From Nocardia sp. CC227C (lineage in GTDB: Bacteria > Actinomycetota > Actinomycetes > Mycobacteriales > Mycobacteriaceae), in the NCBI RefSeq assembly GCF_030767025.1, contig NZ_JASITE010000001.1, positions 678,234-742,233 on the forward strand: 64,000 nucleotides of DNA, given 5' to 3'. The notes below the pieces were generated by a model. The model was not told the origin of the DNA, searched no databases, and worked only from the letters and a program-made list of their open reading frames with translations. Below, piece by piece: positions 8,723-22,815 of the stretch (within the stretch, counting starts at the first letter, position 1; every line of letters starts with the position of its first letter). The position numbers and the translations under genes were made by a program.

Positions 8723-10046
8723 GAATTTCATAGCAGCGCCTCGATATCGGCGGACGCCGGGAGTGGAAATCCCCATCGGGTGCAATAGGTAGAGGCTATT
8801 GTGTCTGGGTGAAGTTGGTCGTGTCAGTGAAGCTCCTGCCTACTCCGGAGCAAGCCGTCGCGCTCGCTGACACCGTCCGCACCGCGAACGCGGCTGCTAC
8901 ATGGCTCGCTGAACAGGCGCGATCCGCCGTCAGGCGTGGTCGGGTCGAGTTGCAACGCGAGTACTATCAGCACGTCAAAGCCATGGGTCTGTCAGCGCAG
9001 CCCACGCTGCACGTGATCCGGAAAGTGGCCGACGCCTTCACGACTCGCGCGGCGAACCTGGCCGCCGGGAACTACGGCCCGAAGGGCAGCCGCCGCCGCG
9101 AGCGGGTCGAGAACGCTCCGATCCGGTTCCGGTCGGACGCCGCCCAGCCGTTCGATGATCGGTGCCTGTCTTGGCAGCATGAGAACTGTACGGTGTCTGT
9201 CTGGACGACGGCGGGCCGGTTGAAGGATCTTCTCTTCGCCGGATCGGCTGATCAGCTGGAAACGCTACGGATGTACCGGAAAGGGGAGACCGATCTTGTC
9301 CACCGTGACGGGATGTGGTTTCTATACGCGACCTGCGAGGTTCCCGAAGTCGAGGAGAGTGAACCGGGCGGCTGGATCGGGGTGGATCTCGGGTTGGCGA
9401 ATATCGCCACCACCAGTACCGGGTACCGGGCAGCCGGGCGCGGCCTGCGTCGCCACCGTGAACGTCAGCGGAAGTTACGCGCGAAGTTGCAGGCGAAGGG
9501 AACCAGGTCCGCGAAACGTGTGTTGAAGCGGCAGCGGCGCAAGGAATCCCGCCGCGCGGCGGATATCAACCATCGCATCAGTAGACGCATTGTGGTCGAG
9601 GCACAACGCACCGCATGCGGTATCGGTCTCGAAGTGTTGACCGGTATCCGTGAGCGGGTACGGCTGCGCAAGCCCCAACGGGCCGCATTGCATTCCTGGG
9701 CGTTCCACCAACTCGGATCGTTCATCGAGTACAAGGCGCGTCGTGCCGGGGTGGCCGTCGTGTTGGTGGACGCGTCCTACACGTCGCAGACCTGTCGGTC
9801 ATGCGGGCACGTGGATCGGGCCAACCGTCCGAGGCAAGCTCTGTTCTGTTGCAGGTCCTGCGGTTTCGTTGAACACGCCGACCGGAACGCTTCCCACAAT
9901 ATCGCTGTCCGCGCGGCGAAGCTGTGGGGTAGCGGGGCGTTGTCAGCCGCCCCTGCACCTGCCTAGGTGCTGGACGCAGCCGGCCGCCCGACAGCCAGCC
10001 GGGCGGTGGAGTTGCAAGCCCGGCCCTCTGAGGTTGGGCGGTTGAC
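8723..10046 (+). mobile_element. IS200/IS605-superfamily (IS1341-type) TnpB-only element
   Basis: The element carries tnpB but no TnpA transposase. The left boundary is set where permease coding sequence stops (8723, plus or minus about 15 bases); the segment 8760-8800 contains a short hairpin AATAG-N7-CTATT. The right boundary is set at GTTGAC (10041-10046), a typical right-end terminus of actinobacterial IS1341-like elements, immediately before permease C-terminal sequence resumes. No target duplication is seen, as expected for this group. Without TnpA it would need a helper in trans to move. Confidence 0.75.
8809..9966 (+). CDS. tnpB: TnpB RNA-guided endonuclease family protein
   Basis: A 385-residue TnpB, close to the usual 370-420. 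The N-terminal half is the REC/wedge-like region. The C-terminal half is a RuvC nuclease with all three acidic residues: Asp193 (GWIGVDLGLAN), Glu275 (GLEVLTGIRERV) and Asp358 (EHADRNASHNI). A four-cysteine zinc finger (C329, C332, C348, C351; TCRSCG and CRSCG) interrupts RuvC-II/III as in active members. A basic bridge-helix-like stretch follows RuvC-I (RGLRRHRERQRKLRAKLQAK). TnpB proteins are guided by an RNA from the element's right end. Nothing in the protein looks decayed, so it is probably an active nuclease. The GTG at 8809 is the chosen start; no strong ribosome-binding site is visible. Confidence 0.95.
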   Translation: MKLVVSVKLLPTPEQAVALADTVRTANAAATWLAEQARSAVRRGRVELQREYYQHVKAMGLSAQPTLHVIRKVADAFTTRAANLAAGNYGPKGSRRRERVENAPIRFRSDAAQPFDDRCLSWQHENCTVSVWTTAGRLKDLLFAGSADQLETLRMYRKGETDLVHRDGMWFLYATCEVPEVEESEPGGWIGVDLGLANIATTSTGYRAAGRGLRRHRERQRKLRAKLQAKGTRSAKRVLKRQRRKESRRAADINHRISRRIVVEAQRTACGIGLEVLTGIRERVRLRKPQRAALHSWAFHQLGSFIEYKARRAGVAVVLVDASYTSQTCRSCGHVDRANRPRQALFCCRSCGFVEHADRNASHNIAVRAAKLWGSGALSAAPAPA

Positions 10047-10066
10047 CCTCACCGTCAAGCAGACGC
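9900..10066 (+). ncRNA. Putative omega (reRNA) guide RNA of the TnpB element
   Basis: In this family the guide RNA overlaps the 3' end of tnpB, ends at the element's right end, and takes its guide from the flanking DNA. Here the right end can fold CCGCCCG-N9-CGGGCGG (9984-10006) followed by a smaller GCCC...GGGC stem and then GTTGAC. The first roughly 20 bases after 10046 would be the guide, and these are permease C-terminal codons. The 5' limit is a guess; transcription has not been shown. Confidence 0.45.
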
Positions 10067-10149
10067 TGCAAACCTGGACGGTGCTCGAGACGGTGCTGTC
10101 GGTGGTGAGTTTCGCGGTCGCGGGCCTGCTGTTCGTGCTCCTCGCCTGA
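10047..10149 (+). pseudogene. GntP-family permease, 3' fragment
   Basis: The frame from 10048 reads LTVKQTLQTWTVLETVLSVV and then SFAVAGLLFVLLA before a TGA at 10147. The 'TWTVLET-SVV' pattern followed by a terminal membrane helix is how GntP permeases end. There is no start codon belonging to it; upstream sequence is the TnpB element. It pairs with the 5' fragment at 8654-8722 to define one permease gene that has lost most of its middle. Confidence 0.72.
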
Positions 10150-10239
10150 GGCGTTCGATGGTGGTCGATGGCGGCGGGAATCAGAGCCCGCCGCTATTAC
10201 TTCGCACCGAATGTCCGATTCGGTGCGTAACCTGGCTCT

Positions 10240-10746
10240 ATGACTGACGCCGGTGAACTCGCGAGAGCCCTCTCGGGCCTGTCCGATGCCGAAGTGGCCG
10301 CCGTTGTGGCATCCGCCACCGACGGACGAGCCGCGCTGGGAGCGCTGCACGAGGTGGCGGCCTCACTGGCCGCGACCACCGATCATGTGCCGGTCGCGGT
10401 GGGTGTGAGTACCGACACTCAGATTGGCGCGAACTATCCACAGCCCGATGCGCCGGGTGCGTTCGGGCAGGTCGGGGCGGCTCCTGTGACCTCCGGCATA
10501 CCGGAACCGGCTCCGGGTATCGAGTCGGTCGGCGGTTACTCGCCCGGTGGAGTCCCTACTTTCGAGTCAGTTCGCGATAAGGTCGAGCAGCGCTACGGCA
10601 CCGCGCGGGGGATGGGCGAATTGGATCGGCAGACACCTGTGGGCCGCAGCGTCGAGGAACAGTGGGATGCGCGGGAGAAAGCCGCGCGGGAACGCCTCGA
10701 GCAGATCCGGAAATCGGTCCACGAACAGGACTCCGATCAGCCGTAA
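10240..10746 (+). CDS. Conserved hypothetical protein, 168 residues
   Basis: I do not recognise a family. The first 45 residues look like a helical domain (GELARALSGLSDAEVAAVVAS), the middle is a Pro/Gly-rich flexible segment, and the end is a charged helix (VGRSVEEQWDAREKAARERL). There is no signal peptide or membrane segment. TAACCT ends six bases before the ATG, so a leaderless transcript is likely. The next gene starts 41 bases downstream on the same strand, so they may be co-transcribed. Confidence 0.75.
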   Translation: MTDAGELARALSGLSDAEVAAVVASATDGRAALGALHEVAASLAATTDHVPVAVGVSTDTQIGANYPQPDAPGAFGQVGAAPVTSGIPEPAPGIESVGGYSPGGVPTFESVRDKVEQRYGTARGMGELDRQTPVGRSVEEQWDAREKAARERLEQIRKSVHEQDSDQP

Positions 10747-10787
10747 CCTGCGCGGGCGGTCCCGGATCAGCAGATGGGTGGAAGCCG

Positions 10788-11825
10788 ATGACCGAGCCGC
10801 GTGAGATCGCAGAACGACTCCTGGACGCCCAGGTCGAATACCTAGTCGGAGAAGTGAGCGGCGACCGGTTCGCCGAGGTGGTCGCCCGCGATGTGGAGGC
10901 CGTGCTCGGCGTCGCCGACACCATGGTCTTCCGTGAGGTCGTCGGGATCGACGATGCCAAGCAGACCGTCGCCACCGTGATAGACCTGATCGGCGGCAGC
11001 CCCGTGCTGCGGGACGTGGTGAGCGTCTTCGCCGACTCCATCTACGACAATATCGCCGAGAACAACGATTACACCCTCGGCGACGTGGTGGACCGCGAAC
11101 CCGTCGAACAGCTGCTGGAGAAGATCTTCGGCATGCACCAGGCGCAGGAGCGGATTCTGGAGCGGCTCACCGAGAGTCCGCTCATCGCCACGGTGGCCTC
11201 GAAGTTCGTGGACAAGCTGATCAACGACTTCATGGAATCCAACCGCCAGATGGCCGGCAAGATCCCGGGCGTGGGATCGCTGGTGTCGCTGGGCACCTCG
11301 GCCGCCAAGCAGGCCCGCAGGGCCGCCGAGAAGGCCGCCGGCGACGGTACCTTCATCGGTGAAATGGCCGGTAAGGGTGCGCAATTCGCGCTGAAGCGCA
11401 CCAACAACGCCATTCGTGAGATGTTGCGGGACGCGCCCGTGCACGACGCCGCCATGGAGTTCTGGGATCTGCACGCCGGGGAGCCGGTGAGCGGTCTGCG
11501 CGACTACCTCTCGCAGCAGGAACTGCGTGAACTGGCCGTGCTCATCTACCGGATCGCGCTCACCACCCGCGAGAAGGAGTACTTCGGCCTGCTCGTCGAC
11601 GAGTGCGTGGACGTGTTCTTCACCAAGTACGGCGATCACACCCTCGCCGCCATGCTGCCCGAACTCGGACTCTCCGGCGAGGACATCGCCGGTGAGATCC
11701 TGCGCTACGGTCCGGCGGTCATCGAGCAGGCCAAGCGAAACGGTGTGCTGTCCAAGCTGATTCGCGAGCGGCTGGAGCCGTTCTTCCTCTCCGAGCAGGT
11801 GCTCGGCATCCTCGCCGACGCCTGA
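10788..11825 (+). CDS. Conserved hypothetical helical protein, 345 residues
   Basis: A 345-residue, largely alpha-helical acidic protein without clear signal peptide. A weakly hydrophobic, Gly/Ala-rich stretch near the middle (MAGKIPGVGSLVSLGTSAAK) is followed by a basic helix (KQARRAAEKAAG), which could be a membrane-associating element. Proteins like this occur in mycobacteria and nocardiae as uncharacterised families; no catalytic motif is visible. The ATG at 10788 follows GTGGAAG. It probably shares a transcript with the 168-residue protein upstream. Confidence 0.8.
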   Translation: MTEPREIAERLLDAQVEYLVGEVSGDRFAEVVARDVEAVLGVADTMVFREVVGIDDAKQTVATVIDLIGGSPVLRDVVSVFADSIYDNIAENNDYTLGDVVDREPVEQLLEKIFGMHQAQERILERLTESPLIATVASKFVDKLINDFMESNRQMAGKIPGVGSLVSLGTSAAKQARRAAEKAAGDGTFIGEMAGKGAQFALKRTNNAIREMLRDAPVHDAAMEFWDLHAGEPVSGLRDYLSQQELRELAVLIYRIALTTREKEYFGLLVDECVDVFFTKYGDHTLAAMLPELGLSGEDIAGEILRYGPAVIEQAKRNGVLSKLIRERLEPFFLSEQVLGILADA

Positions 11826-11944
11826 CCGGGCGTGCGACAGCCCACAGTCGCGGCCGCGCTGTGAGGCCACACACGGACCGGAGCGCCCACGGCGCACCGG
11901 TCCGCCCCTCGGGCACAGTGGAAAGGAGCCCGAGGAGGAACACC

Positions 11945-12304
11945 ATGGAACTGCCGATCACCGGCCGGAACCTGTGCGTACTGTCGACGGAGCCACTGCT
12001 CGCCCTCGGCGTGGGCGAGTACGAATTGCATATCGGGGGCGAACTGGCCGTCGAGACGGCCAACGGCGTCGAACACTTCGTCGTCGGCGACCCGTCCCGC
12101 GACAACGGTGACCTGGTGGTCCTGCTCGACGGTGTGATCACCTCGGCCACCGTGCCCGACTCCGGCGGTCTCCACCTCGCCCTCGACACCGGTCGCACGG
12201 TGGTGATCGAGCCGGACCGGTACTTCGAGGCATGGTCGGTCACCGGCCCGAACTACCTGGCCGTCTCCATGCCCGGCGGGGAGCTCGCGGTCTGGTCCTC
12301 GTGA
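11945..12304 (+). CDS. Small conserved hypothetical protein (possibly DUF6188-like)
   Basis: A 119-residue protein preceded by two good ribosome-binding sequences (AAAGGAG and GAGGAGGA). The composition suggests an all-beta fold: repeated short hydrophobic strands such as LCVLSTEPLLALGVGEYELHI and a conserved C-terminal SVTGPNYLAVSMPGGELAVW. The pattern resembles small immunity-like or DUF6188-type proteins of actinomycetes, but I cannot confirm the family. Cytoplasmic, no membrane segments. It stands alone between two intergenic gaps of 119 and 170 bases. Confidence 0.72.
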   Translation: MELPITGRNLCVLSTEPLLALGVGEYELHIGGELAVETANGVEHFVVGDPSRDNGDLVVLLDGVITSATVPDSGGLHLALDTGRTVVIEPDRYFEAWSVTGPNYLAVSMPGGELAVWSS

Positions 12305-12474
12305 ACGCGAACCCCGCCGCGACAGGGATCGCGGGCGACCGCGGCCGAGACCGTGTGCTGCCTCTCGCGCCCCACCGGCGTCACCTCGCCCCGCGCCGAA
12401 GTCACCCGGCGGCGCGCGGAGCGGGGCGACCCGCCGTGGTCCGGTGTCCGGCGGTCGCCGGTGGATCGACCGGA

Positions 12475-12966
12475 TCAGGCGCTGCGGTGCAGCACCGCGA
12501 TCGGGAACCGTCGCGGGCTCAGCGCCTGGTAGGTGGCGAAGTTCGGATATCCGGCGACCAGGGTCCGCCAGTGCCGGTCGTACTCCGCCCGGTCCTCGAC
12601 CAGGCGCACCGTGACCGGCCAGGTCTCCGGTCCGACCTGCACCTGCGCCGTACCCGCGGCCATGAGGTTCTTCCACCAGTTCGGCTCGCCCGGATTGCCG
12701 CCGTTGGAACCGCAGACCAGCAGGTCGTCGCCGTCACGGACGAGCATGAGCATGACCGGGCGGGGTTCGCCGGACTTGCGGCCGGGCACCGTCAGACGGA
12801 AGACCGGTTTGCCCTCGAGGGTGGTGAAACGGGTGCCGCCGAAGCGGCTGTAGAGCCTGCCGTGCAGCCGGGCGTAGAACCGCGCCACCCCGGCCAGGCG
12901 GGTGCTCGCGAAATGGTTGAACCGTCCGGTCAGCCGGAGCGGGACGTCGGATTGCCTGTCTGCCAT
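12475..12966 (-). CDS. Nitroreductase / deazaflavin (F420)-dependent oxidoreductase family protein
   Basis: A 163-residue protein of the DUF385 (Ddn-like) split beta-barrel family that is abundant in mycobacteria and nocardiae; many members use F420H2. Visible hallmarks are LTVPGRKSGEPRPVMLM, LLVCGSNGGNPGEPNWWKNLMA and the late FPIAVL strand. The substrate is unknown. I chose the ATG at 12966 because it follows GAGGAAC on the minus strand; longer frames add low-complexity sequence. It is monocistronic and transcribed away from the phosphodiesterase gene. Confidence 0.88.
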   Translation of the reverse strand: MADRQSDVPLRLTGRFNHFASTRLAGVARFYARLHGRLYSRFGGTRFTTLEGKPVFRLTVPGRKSGEPRPVMLMLVRDGDDLLVCGSNGGNPGEPNWWKNLMAAGTAQVQVGPETWPVTVRLVEDRAEYDRHWRTLVAGYPNFATYQALSPRRFPIAVLHRSA

Positions 12967-13117
12967 ACCTGTTCCTCGTGCCGGTGGCGATGACGAGTTC
13001 ACCCTACCGACTGCTTGGTAGTTCGCCAGTGGACGGCATGATCGCCGGCGCGCCGACGCTGGTCGTCGCGCCGAATAGTCCTTGCCCGGCATCTGTGATC
13101 TTGGGATGGTGGGAGAC

Positions 13118-14260
13118 GTGTTCACTGTGCCGCGCTACGGACAGGCATCGCTGTCCGATCTGTTCCCGTCACTACTGGCCGGGTTGGGGATTCCGGGGGA
13201 GACCGACCGGCTCGGACTGGGATTGGACGCGCGGCGCATCTGCGTGCTGCTGATCGACGGCCTGGGGGCCGAACAGCTGGCCGAACACGCCGATGTCGCG
13301 CCATTTCTGGCCAGCGCCGATCCGCGGAGCCTGACCGCCGGATTCCCGACCACGACCACCACCAGCCTGACGTCGCTGGGTGTCGGCGTGCCGCCGGGGG
13401 AGCACGGCCTGGTGGGATACCTGCTGCGGGTGCCCGGACACGATCGGCTGATGACGCCCCTGAAGTGGGGGCTGTTCGGAGCCGGACCGAAGGTGGATCT
13501 GCTGAAGGAACTGGTCCCGGAGCAGTTCCAGCCCCGGCCGACGGTCTTCGAGCGGGCAGCGGCCGCCGGGGTCTCGGTCACCCAGGTGGGGCCGATCTTC
13601 CAGGCGGGCTCGGGATTGACCCGAGCGGCGTTCCGCGGCAGCGACTTCCGCTTCGACGTGTCCATGGGTGATCTGGTGGACGGCGCGCTCACCGCATTGC
13701 GACAGGGCGACCGCTCCCTGGTCTACGCCTACCACGCCGACCTGGACACCACCGGCCATGTGCGCGGTCCGGGCTCGCGGGCGTGGAAGTTCGAGCTCGC
13801 CAATGTCGATCGCGCCGCGGCGGCCATCGCCGAGCGGCTGCCCGCCGACGCCGCGCTGCTGGTCACCGCCGACCACGGCATGGTGGAGGTCGACGAGCGC
13901 ATCGACTTCGACACCGATCCGGCGCTCGCCGACGGCGTGGGGGAGTTGGGCGGTGAACCACGCGCCCGCCACGTCTACGCCCTCGACGGCGCGTCCTCCG
14001 ACGTCGCCGCCGCGTGGACCGAACTCCTGGGCGACCGCTTCGAGGTGGTGCCGCGCGCCGATGCCGTCCAGCGCGGCTGGTTCGGTCCGGCCGTCACCTC
14101 GGAAAGTCTGGACCGCATCGGCGATCTGGTCGTGGTGGCCCGGCAGCGCGGGGGCATCGTCCGGTCGGCCGTCGAACCGCTGCAATCCGGCATGGTCGGT
14201 CATCACGGCTCGCTGACCTCGGCCGAAATGCACGTTCCGCTGCTGGTGTTCCAGCCCTGA
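13118..14260 (+). CDS. Alkaline phosphatase superfamily / nucleotide pyrophosphatase-phosphodiesterase
   Basis: About 380 residues of the type I phosphodiesterase/nucleotide pyrophosphatase family. Metal and catalytic motifs are present in order: VLLIDGLG (first Asp), GFPTTTTTSLTSLG (threonine nucleophile), YAYHADLDTTGHVRG (Asp/His), LLVTADHGMVEVD (Asp-His) and GHHGSL (His). No signal peptide is seen. The start is uncertain: the GTG at 13118 gives the expected N-terminus (MFTVPRYG), and an ATG at 13106 would add four residues. Homologues commonly sit near housekeeping genes, and the gene ends 68 bases before argC. The substrate cannot be told from sequence. Confidence 0.87.
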   Translation: MFTVPRYGQASLSDLFPSLLAGLGIPGETDRLGLGLDARRICVLLIDGLGAEQLAEHADVAPFLASADPRSLTAGFPTTTTTSLTSLGVGVPPGEHGLVGYLLRVPGHDRLMTPLKWGLFGAGPKVDLLKELVPEQFQPRPTVFERAAAAGVSVTQVGPIFQAGSGLTRAAFRGSDFRFDVSMGDLVDGALTALRQGDRSLVYAYHADLDTTGHVRGPGSRAWKFELANVDRAAAAIAERLPADAALLVTADHGMVEVDERIDFDTDPALADGVGELGGEPRARHVYALDGASSDVAAAWTELLGDRFEVVPRADAVQRGWFGPAVTSESLDRIGDLVVVARQRGGIVRSAVEPLQSGMVGHHGSLTSAEMHVPLLVFQP

Positions 14261-14294
14261 ACCGGCATCGCGGGCCGGATCGGACACCCACCCG

Positions 14295-20145
<5,851 letters not shown>

Positions 20146-20196
20146 AACCGTGGCCGATGCGGCGGTGCGCCTCGGGGTTCGATCTACGGTGGTCGC

Positions 20197-20994
20197 ATGC
20201 CTCTGGAATACGACCGCTACACCATGGAGATCATCACCCAGACCGACCTCCTCCGCACCGCCATCGAGAACGCGGACCTGACCGCCCCCGTCCCGACCTG
20301 CCCGGACTGGAACCTCGGCCAGCTCGCTCGCCATGTCGGCGGCGGCCAGTGCTGGGCGGCCGCCGCCGTGCAGCGCCGGGTGCAGGAGCCGCTGCCGGAG
20401 GACGAGTTCCGGTTCCGGGAGCTGTCGGCTTTCGTCGACGAGAAGTCCGCCGATATCGATCCGTGGCTGGGTGAGACCTCGGCTCGGCTGTCCGGCGCCC
20501 TGGCCGCGGCGGGCGAGGGACTGCCGCTCTGGACTCCGGTGCCGGGCGTGCGGTCCAGCGATTTCTATGCGCGGCGATTCACCCATGAGGCACTCGTGCA
20601 TCGCGCCGACGCCACGCTCGCGGTCGGTGCGGAGTTCACGGTGGAGCCGGATCTCGCGGCCGACGCCATCGACGAATGGCTGGAACTCTGCTCGTTGCCC
20701 GACCTGCCCGAGCAACGCCCGCGAGTGCGTGAACTGCTCGGCCCGGGCCGCACCCTGCACCTGCACGCCACCGACGTCGCGGAGGAGCTGGAAGCCGAAT
20801 GGGTGATCGACCTGACCGGGGCGGGCATCACCTGGCGGCGGGCGCACGAGCGCTGCGCGGTGGCGGTGCGGGGGCCGCTGACCGAGCTGCTGCTCGTCAT
20901 CCACCGGCGTCGCGCGCCGGAATCCGCCGCGATCGAGGTTCTCGGTGACGGTGAGTTGTTCACCGGCTGGCTCGATCGCGTCGCCTTCGGCTGA
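20197..20994 (+). CDS. Maleylpyruvate isomerase family mycothiol-dependent enzyme
   Basis: A 265-residue protein of the DinB/MDMPI fold. The N-terminal domain carries TCPDWNLGQLARHVGGG, the hallmark of mycothiol-dependent maleylpyruvate isomerase relatives, and further histidines in FTHEALVHRADA fit the metal site. The C-terminal SCP2-like part (GAGITWRRAHERCAVAVRGP) closes the protein. Mycothiol is the actinobacterial thiol, consistent with the organism. The real substrate is unknown, since most members are uncharacterised. TACGGT ends six bases before the ATG, so translation may be leaderless; an in-frame ATG at 20224 is the alternative start. Confidence 0.85.
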   Translation: MPLEYDRYTMEIITQTDLLRTAIENADLTAPVPTCPDWNLGQLARHVGGGQCWAAAAVQRRVQEPLPEDEFRFRELSAFVDEKSADIDPWLGETSARLSGALAAAGEGLPLWTPVPGVRSSDFYARRFTHEALVHRADATLAVGAEFTVEPDLAADAIDEWLELCSLPDLPEQRPRVRELLGPGRTLHLHATDVAEELEAEWVIDLTGAGITWRRAHERCAVAVRGPLTELLLVIHRRRAPESAAIEVLGDGELFTGWLDRVAFG

Positions 20995-21028
20995 GCGGAC
21001 CCCGGGCAACGGGCTACCCTGGACCGAC

Positions 21029-21133
21029 ATGGACCCCAACCTGTTGTCGGTGTACACCGGTCTGGCCGTCGGATTGGTCGTGGATACCCTCTACGGCGTC
21101 GTCGGTGGGCTTTCCTCCCTGCTACCCCGCTGA
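21029..21133 (+). CDS. Small hydrophobic protein, 34 residues
   Basis: A 34-codon frame encodes one glycine-rich hydrophobic helix: MDPNLLSVYTGLAVGLVVDT followed by LYGVVGGLSSLLPR. It could be a single-pass membrane microprotein. TACCCT lies nine bases before the ATG, so it may be leaderless. Its stop is two bases before the start of the metal-receptor-like gene, which suggests coupled translation. No family is recognised; it might only be a leader ORF for the downstream gene. Confidence 0.5.
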   Translation: MDPNLLSVYTGLAVGLVVDTLYGVVGGLSSLLPR

Positions 21134-21135
21134 CC

Positions 21136-21909
21136 GTGGCCGCCGAACTGTTCGATGATCTCGGTGCGCCGGTTCCGCTGCGGCGGCCGGTGCGGCGCGT
21201 GGTGTCCTTGGTCCCCTCCCTGACCGAGGCGATCGCGGTCACCCGCCCTGATCTCCTGGTGGGGGTCACCGACTGGTGCACGCATCCGCGTGATCTGGCG
21301 GTCGAGCGCGTCCGGGGGACCAAGAACCCGAATGTGCGCCGAATCGGCGCGATCGCACCGGATGTGGTGGTGTGCAATCAGGAGGAGAACCGGCGCATCG
21401 ACGTCGAGCGGTTGCGGGACATGGGAATCCCGGTGTGGGTGACCAGGATTCGGACACTGGAGGAGGCATTCTCGTCCCTGGAACGGCTTTTCGCGCGCTT
21501 GCTCGACACCGGTGTCCCGGAATGGCTCGAGCGGGCGCGTGCGGAATGGTCCGCGCCGCCGCCGGAATCGCTGTGCGACGCGGTGATTCCGGTGTGGCGC
21601 GACCCGTGGATGGTGGTCGGCCGCGACACCTTCACCGGTGACCTCGCTCGGCGGCTGGGGCTGCGACTCGTGCACGCGGATCGGCCGGAGCGCTATCCGA
21701 CCGTATCGGAGCGGGAGCTGACCGCCGGTGTCGAACTCGCCGTACTTCCGGACGAGCCGTACGTGTTCACCGAAACCGATGGGCCGGAGGCGTTTCCGGG
21801 TATCCGCGTCGCGCTGGTGGAGGGGCGCGCCCTCACCTGGTACGGCCCCTCGCTCGCCACGGCGCGACAGCGGCTCGACGAGCGGTTGGCGCAGGCGTTT
21901 CGGATCTGA
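21136..21909 (+). CDS. Helical backbone metal receptor (periplasmic-binding fold, B12/iron type)
   Basis: A 257-residue protein with the two-lobed periplasmic-binding fold of BtuF/FepB-type receptors (VRRVVSLVPSLTEAIAVTRP; LVGVTDWCTHP; GAIAPDVVVCNQEENRRIDV; then the second lobe from about 120). It has no signal peptide or lipobox, so it is probably cytoplasmic, unlike transport receptors. Such orphan versions are common in actinomycetes and have no settled function. It starts at a GTG two bases after the small hydrophobic ORF and abuts the convergent esterase gene with no gap. Confidence 0.83.
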   Translation: MAAELFDDLGAPVPLRRPVRRVVSLVPSLTEAIAVTRPDLLVGVTDWCTHPRDLAVERVRGTKNPNVRRIGAIAPDVVVCNQEENRRIDVERLRDMGIPVWVTRIRTLEEAFSSLERLFARLLDTGVPEWLERARAEWSAPPPESLCDAVIPVWRDPWMVVGRDTFTGDLARRLGLRLVHADRPERYPTVSERELTAGVELAVLPDEPYVFTETDGPEAFPGIRVALVEGRALTWYGPSLATARQRLDERLAQAFRI

Positions 21910-22815
21910 TCAGGCCCCGATGGCGCGGGCCAGATGCGGCCAGGAATCGTGCAGATCGGTTTGGAACTGGCCCCAGGTATGGGATCCGGCCGGGCGGTCC
22001 ACGTGGATCGGGGCGATGCCCAGCCGATTCAGGTGATCGGCGTACGCTCCCGTGCACGAACTCGCGATGGCCTCGATGACGGGTGAGGGCAGGCCGTTGC
22101 GGTCGATGATTCCGGGCACACCGGACGCGGCCGACAGGTAGACGGTCTTGCCGCGCAATCGTTCCGCGTGCAGATACGGATCGTGCGCACGCCACACCTC
22201 GCCGCCGGGCGCACCCCACATATTCGCCGGGTTGCCGCCGCCGCGCAGCACCACCGCACCGGCCATGGCCACCCCGGCGGCGTCGGAGGTCCACGGGCAA
22301 CCGCTGTAGGAGGCGACCGCGCTGTACCGATCACCGGCCTGAATGGCGAGGTCGATCGCCGAACCCGCGCTCATCGACACCCCGGCGATGGCATCGCGGC
22401 CGCTGGTGGCGAACCGTGCGTCGACCGCGGCGGGCAGTTCACGGGTCAGATAGGTCTGCCACTTGTTGCGCCCCGCGATCGGATCGTCGGCGATCCAGTC
22501 GGTGTAGAGGGTGAACGCGCCGCCGATCGGCATCACCACATTGACGTTCTTGTCGGCGAAGAACTCCCGCACATCGGTGTCGTCCCACCAGGAGATCCCG
22601 TCCTGCCCACCCCCGGCGCCGGTGAGCAGGTACAGCGTCGGCGCACCGGCATTCGCCGCCGGGATCACCCGATTGGAGACGACACGATCCATGGCGGGGG
22701 AGTACACGTCCAGCACCGTCGCCTCGGCCGGCGCGGCCGCGGCGGGCCGGACGGCGACGACGGTCGCGGCCACCGCGCACACCAGCAGCACCCAGATCTT
22801 CGAAGCGGTCATCAT
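21910..22815 (-). CDS. Secreted esterase / mycolyltransferase-like (antigen 85 fold)
   Basis: A 301-residue exported protein. A signal peptide is clear (MMTASKIWVLLVCAVAATVV then AVRPAAAAPA). The mature part has the esterase D/antigen 85 fold: LYLLTGAGGGQDGISWW, TDWIADDP, the nucleophile elbow GVSMSAGSAIDLA, and late GSHTWGQFQTDLHDSW with the catalytic histidine. Antigen 85 relatives transfer mycolic acids to trehalose or arabinogalactan; smaller variants are esterases. The elbow is GVSMSAG rather than GLSMGG. Either role would act in the mycolate envelope. Two adjacent ATGs (22812, 22815) are both possible starts. Confidence 0.85.
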   Translation of the reverse strand: MMTASKIWVLLVCAVAATVVAVRPAAAAPAEATVLDVYSPAMDRVVSNRVIPAANAGAPTLYLLTGAGGGQDGISWWDDTDVREFFADKNVNVVMPIGGAFTLYTDWIADDPIAGRNKWQTYLTRELPAAVDARFATSGRDAIAGVSMSAGSAIDLAIQAGDRYSAVASYSGCPWTSDAAGVAMAGAVVLRGGGNPANMWGAPGGEVWRAHDPYLHAERLRGKTVYLSAASGVPGIIDRNGLPSPVIEAIASSCTGAYADHLNRLGIAPIHVDRPAGSHTWGQFQTDLHDSWPHLARAIGA

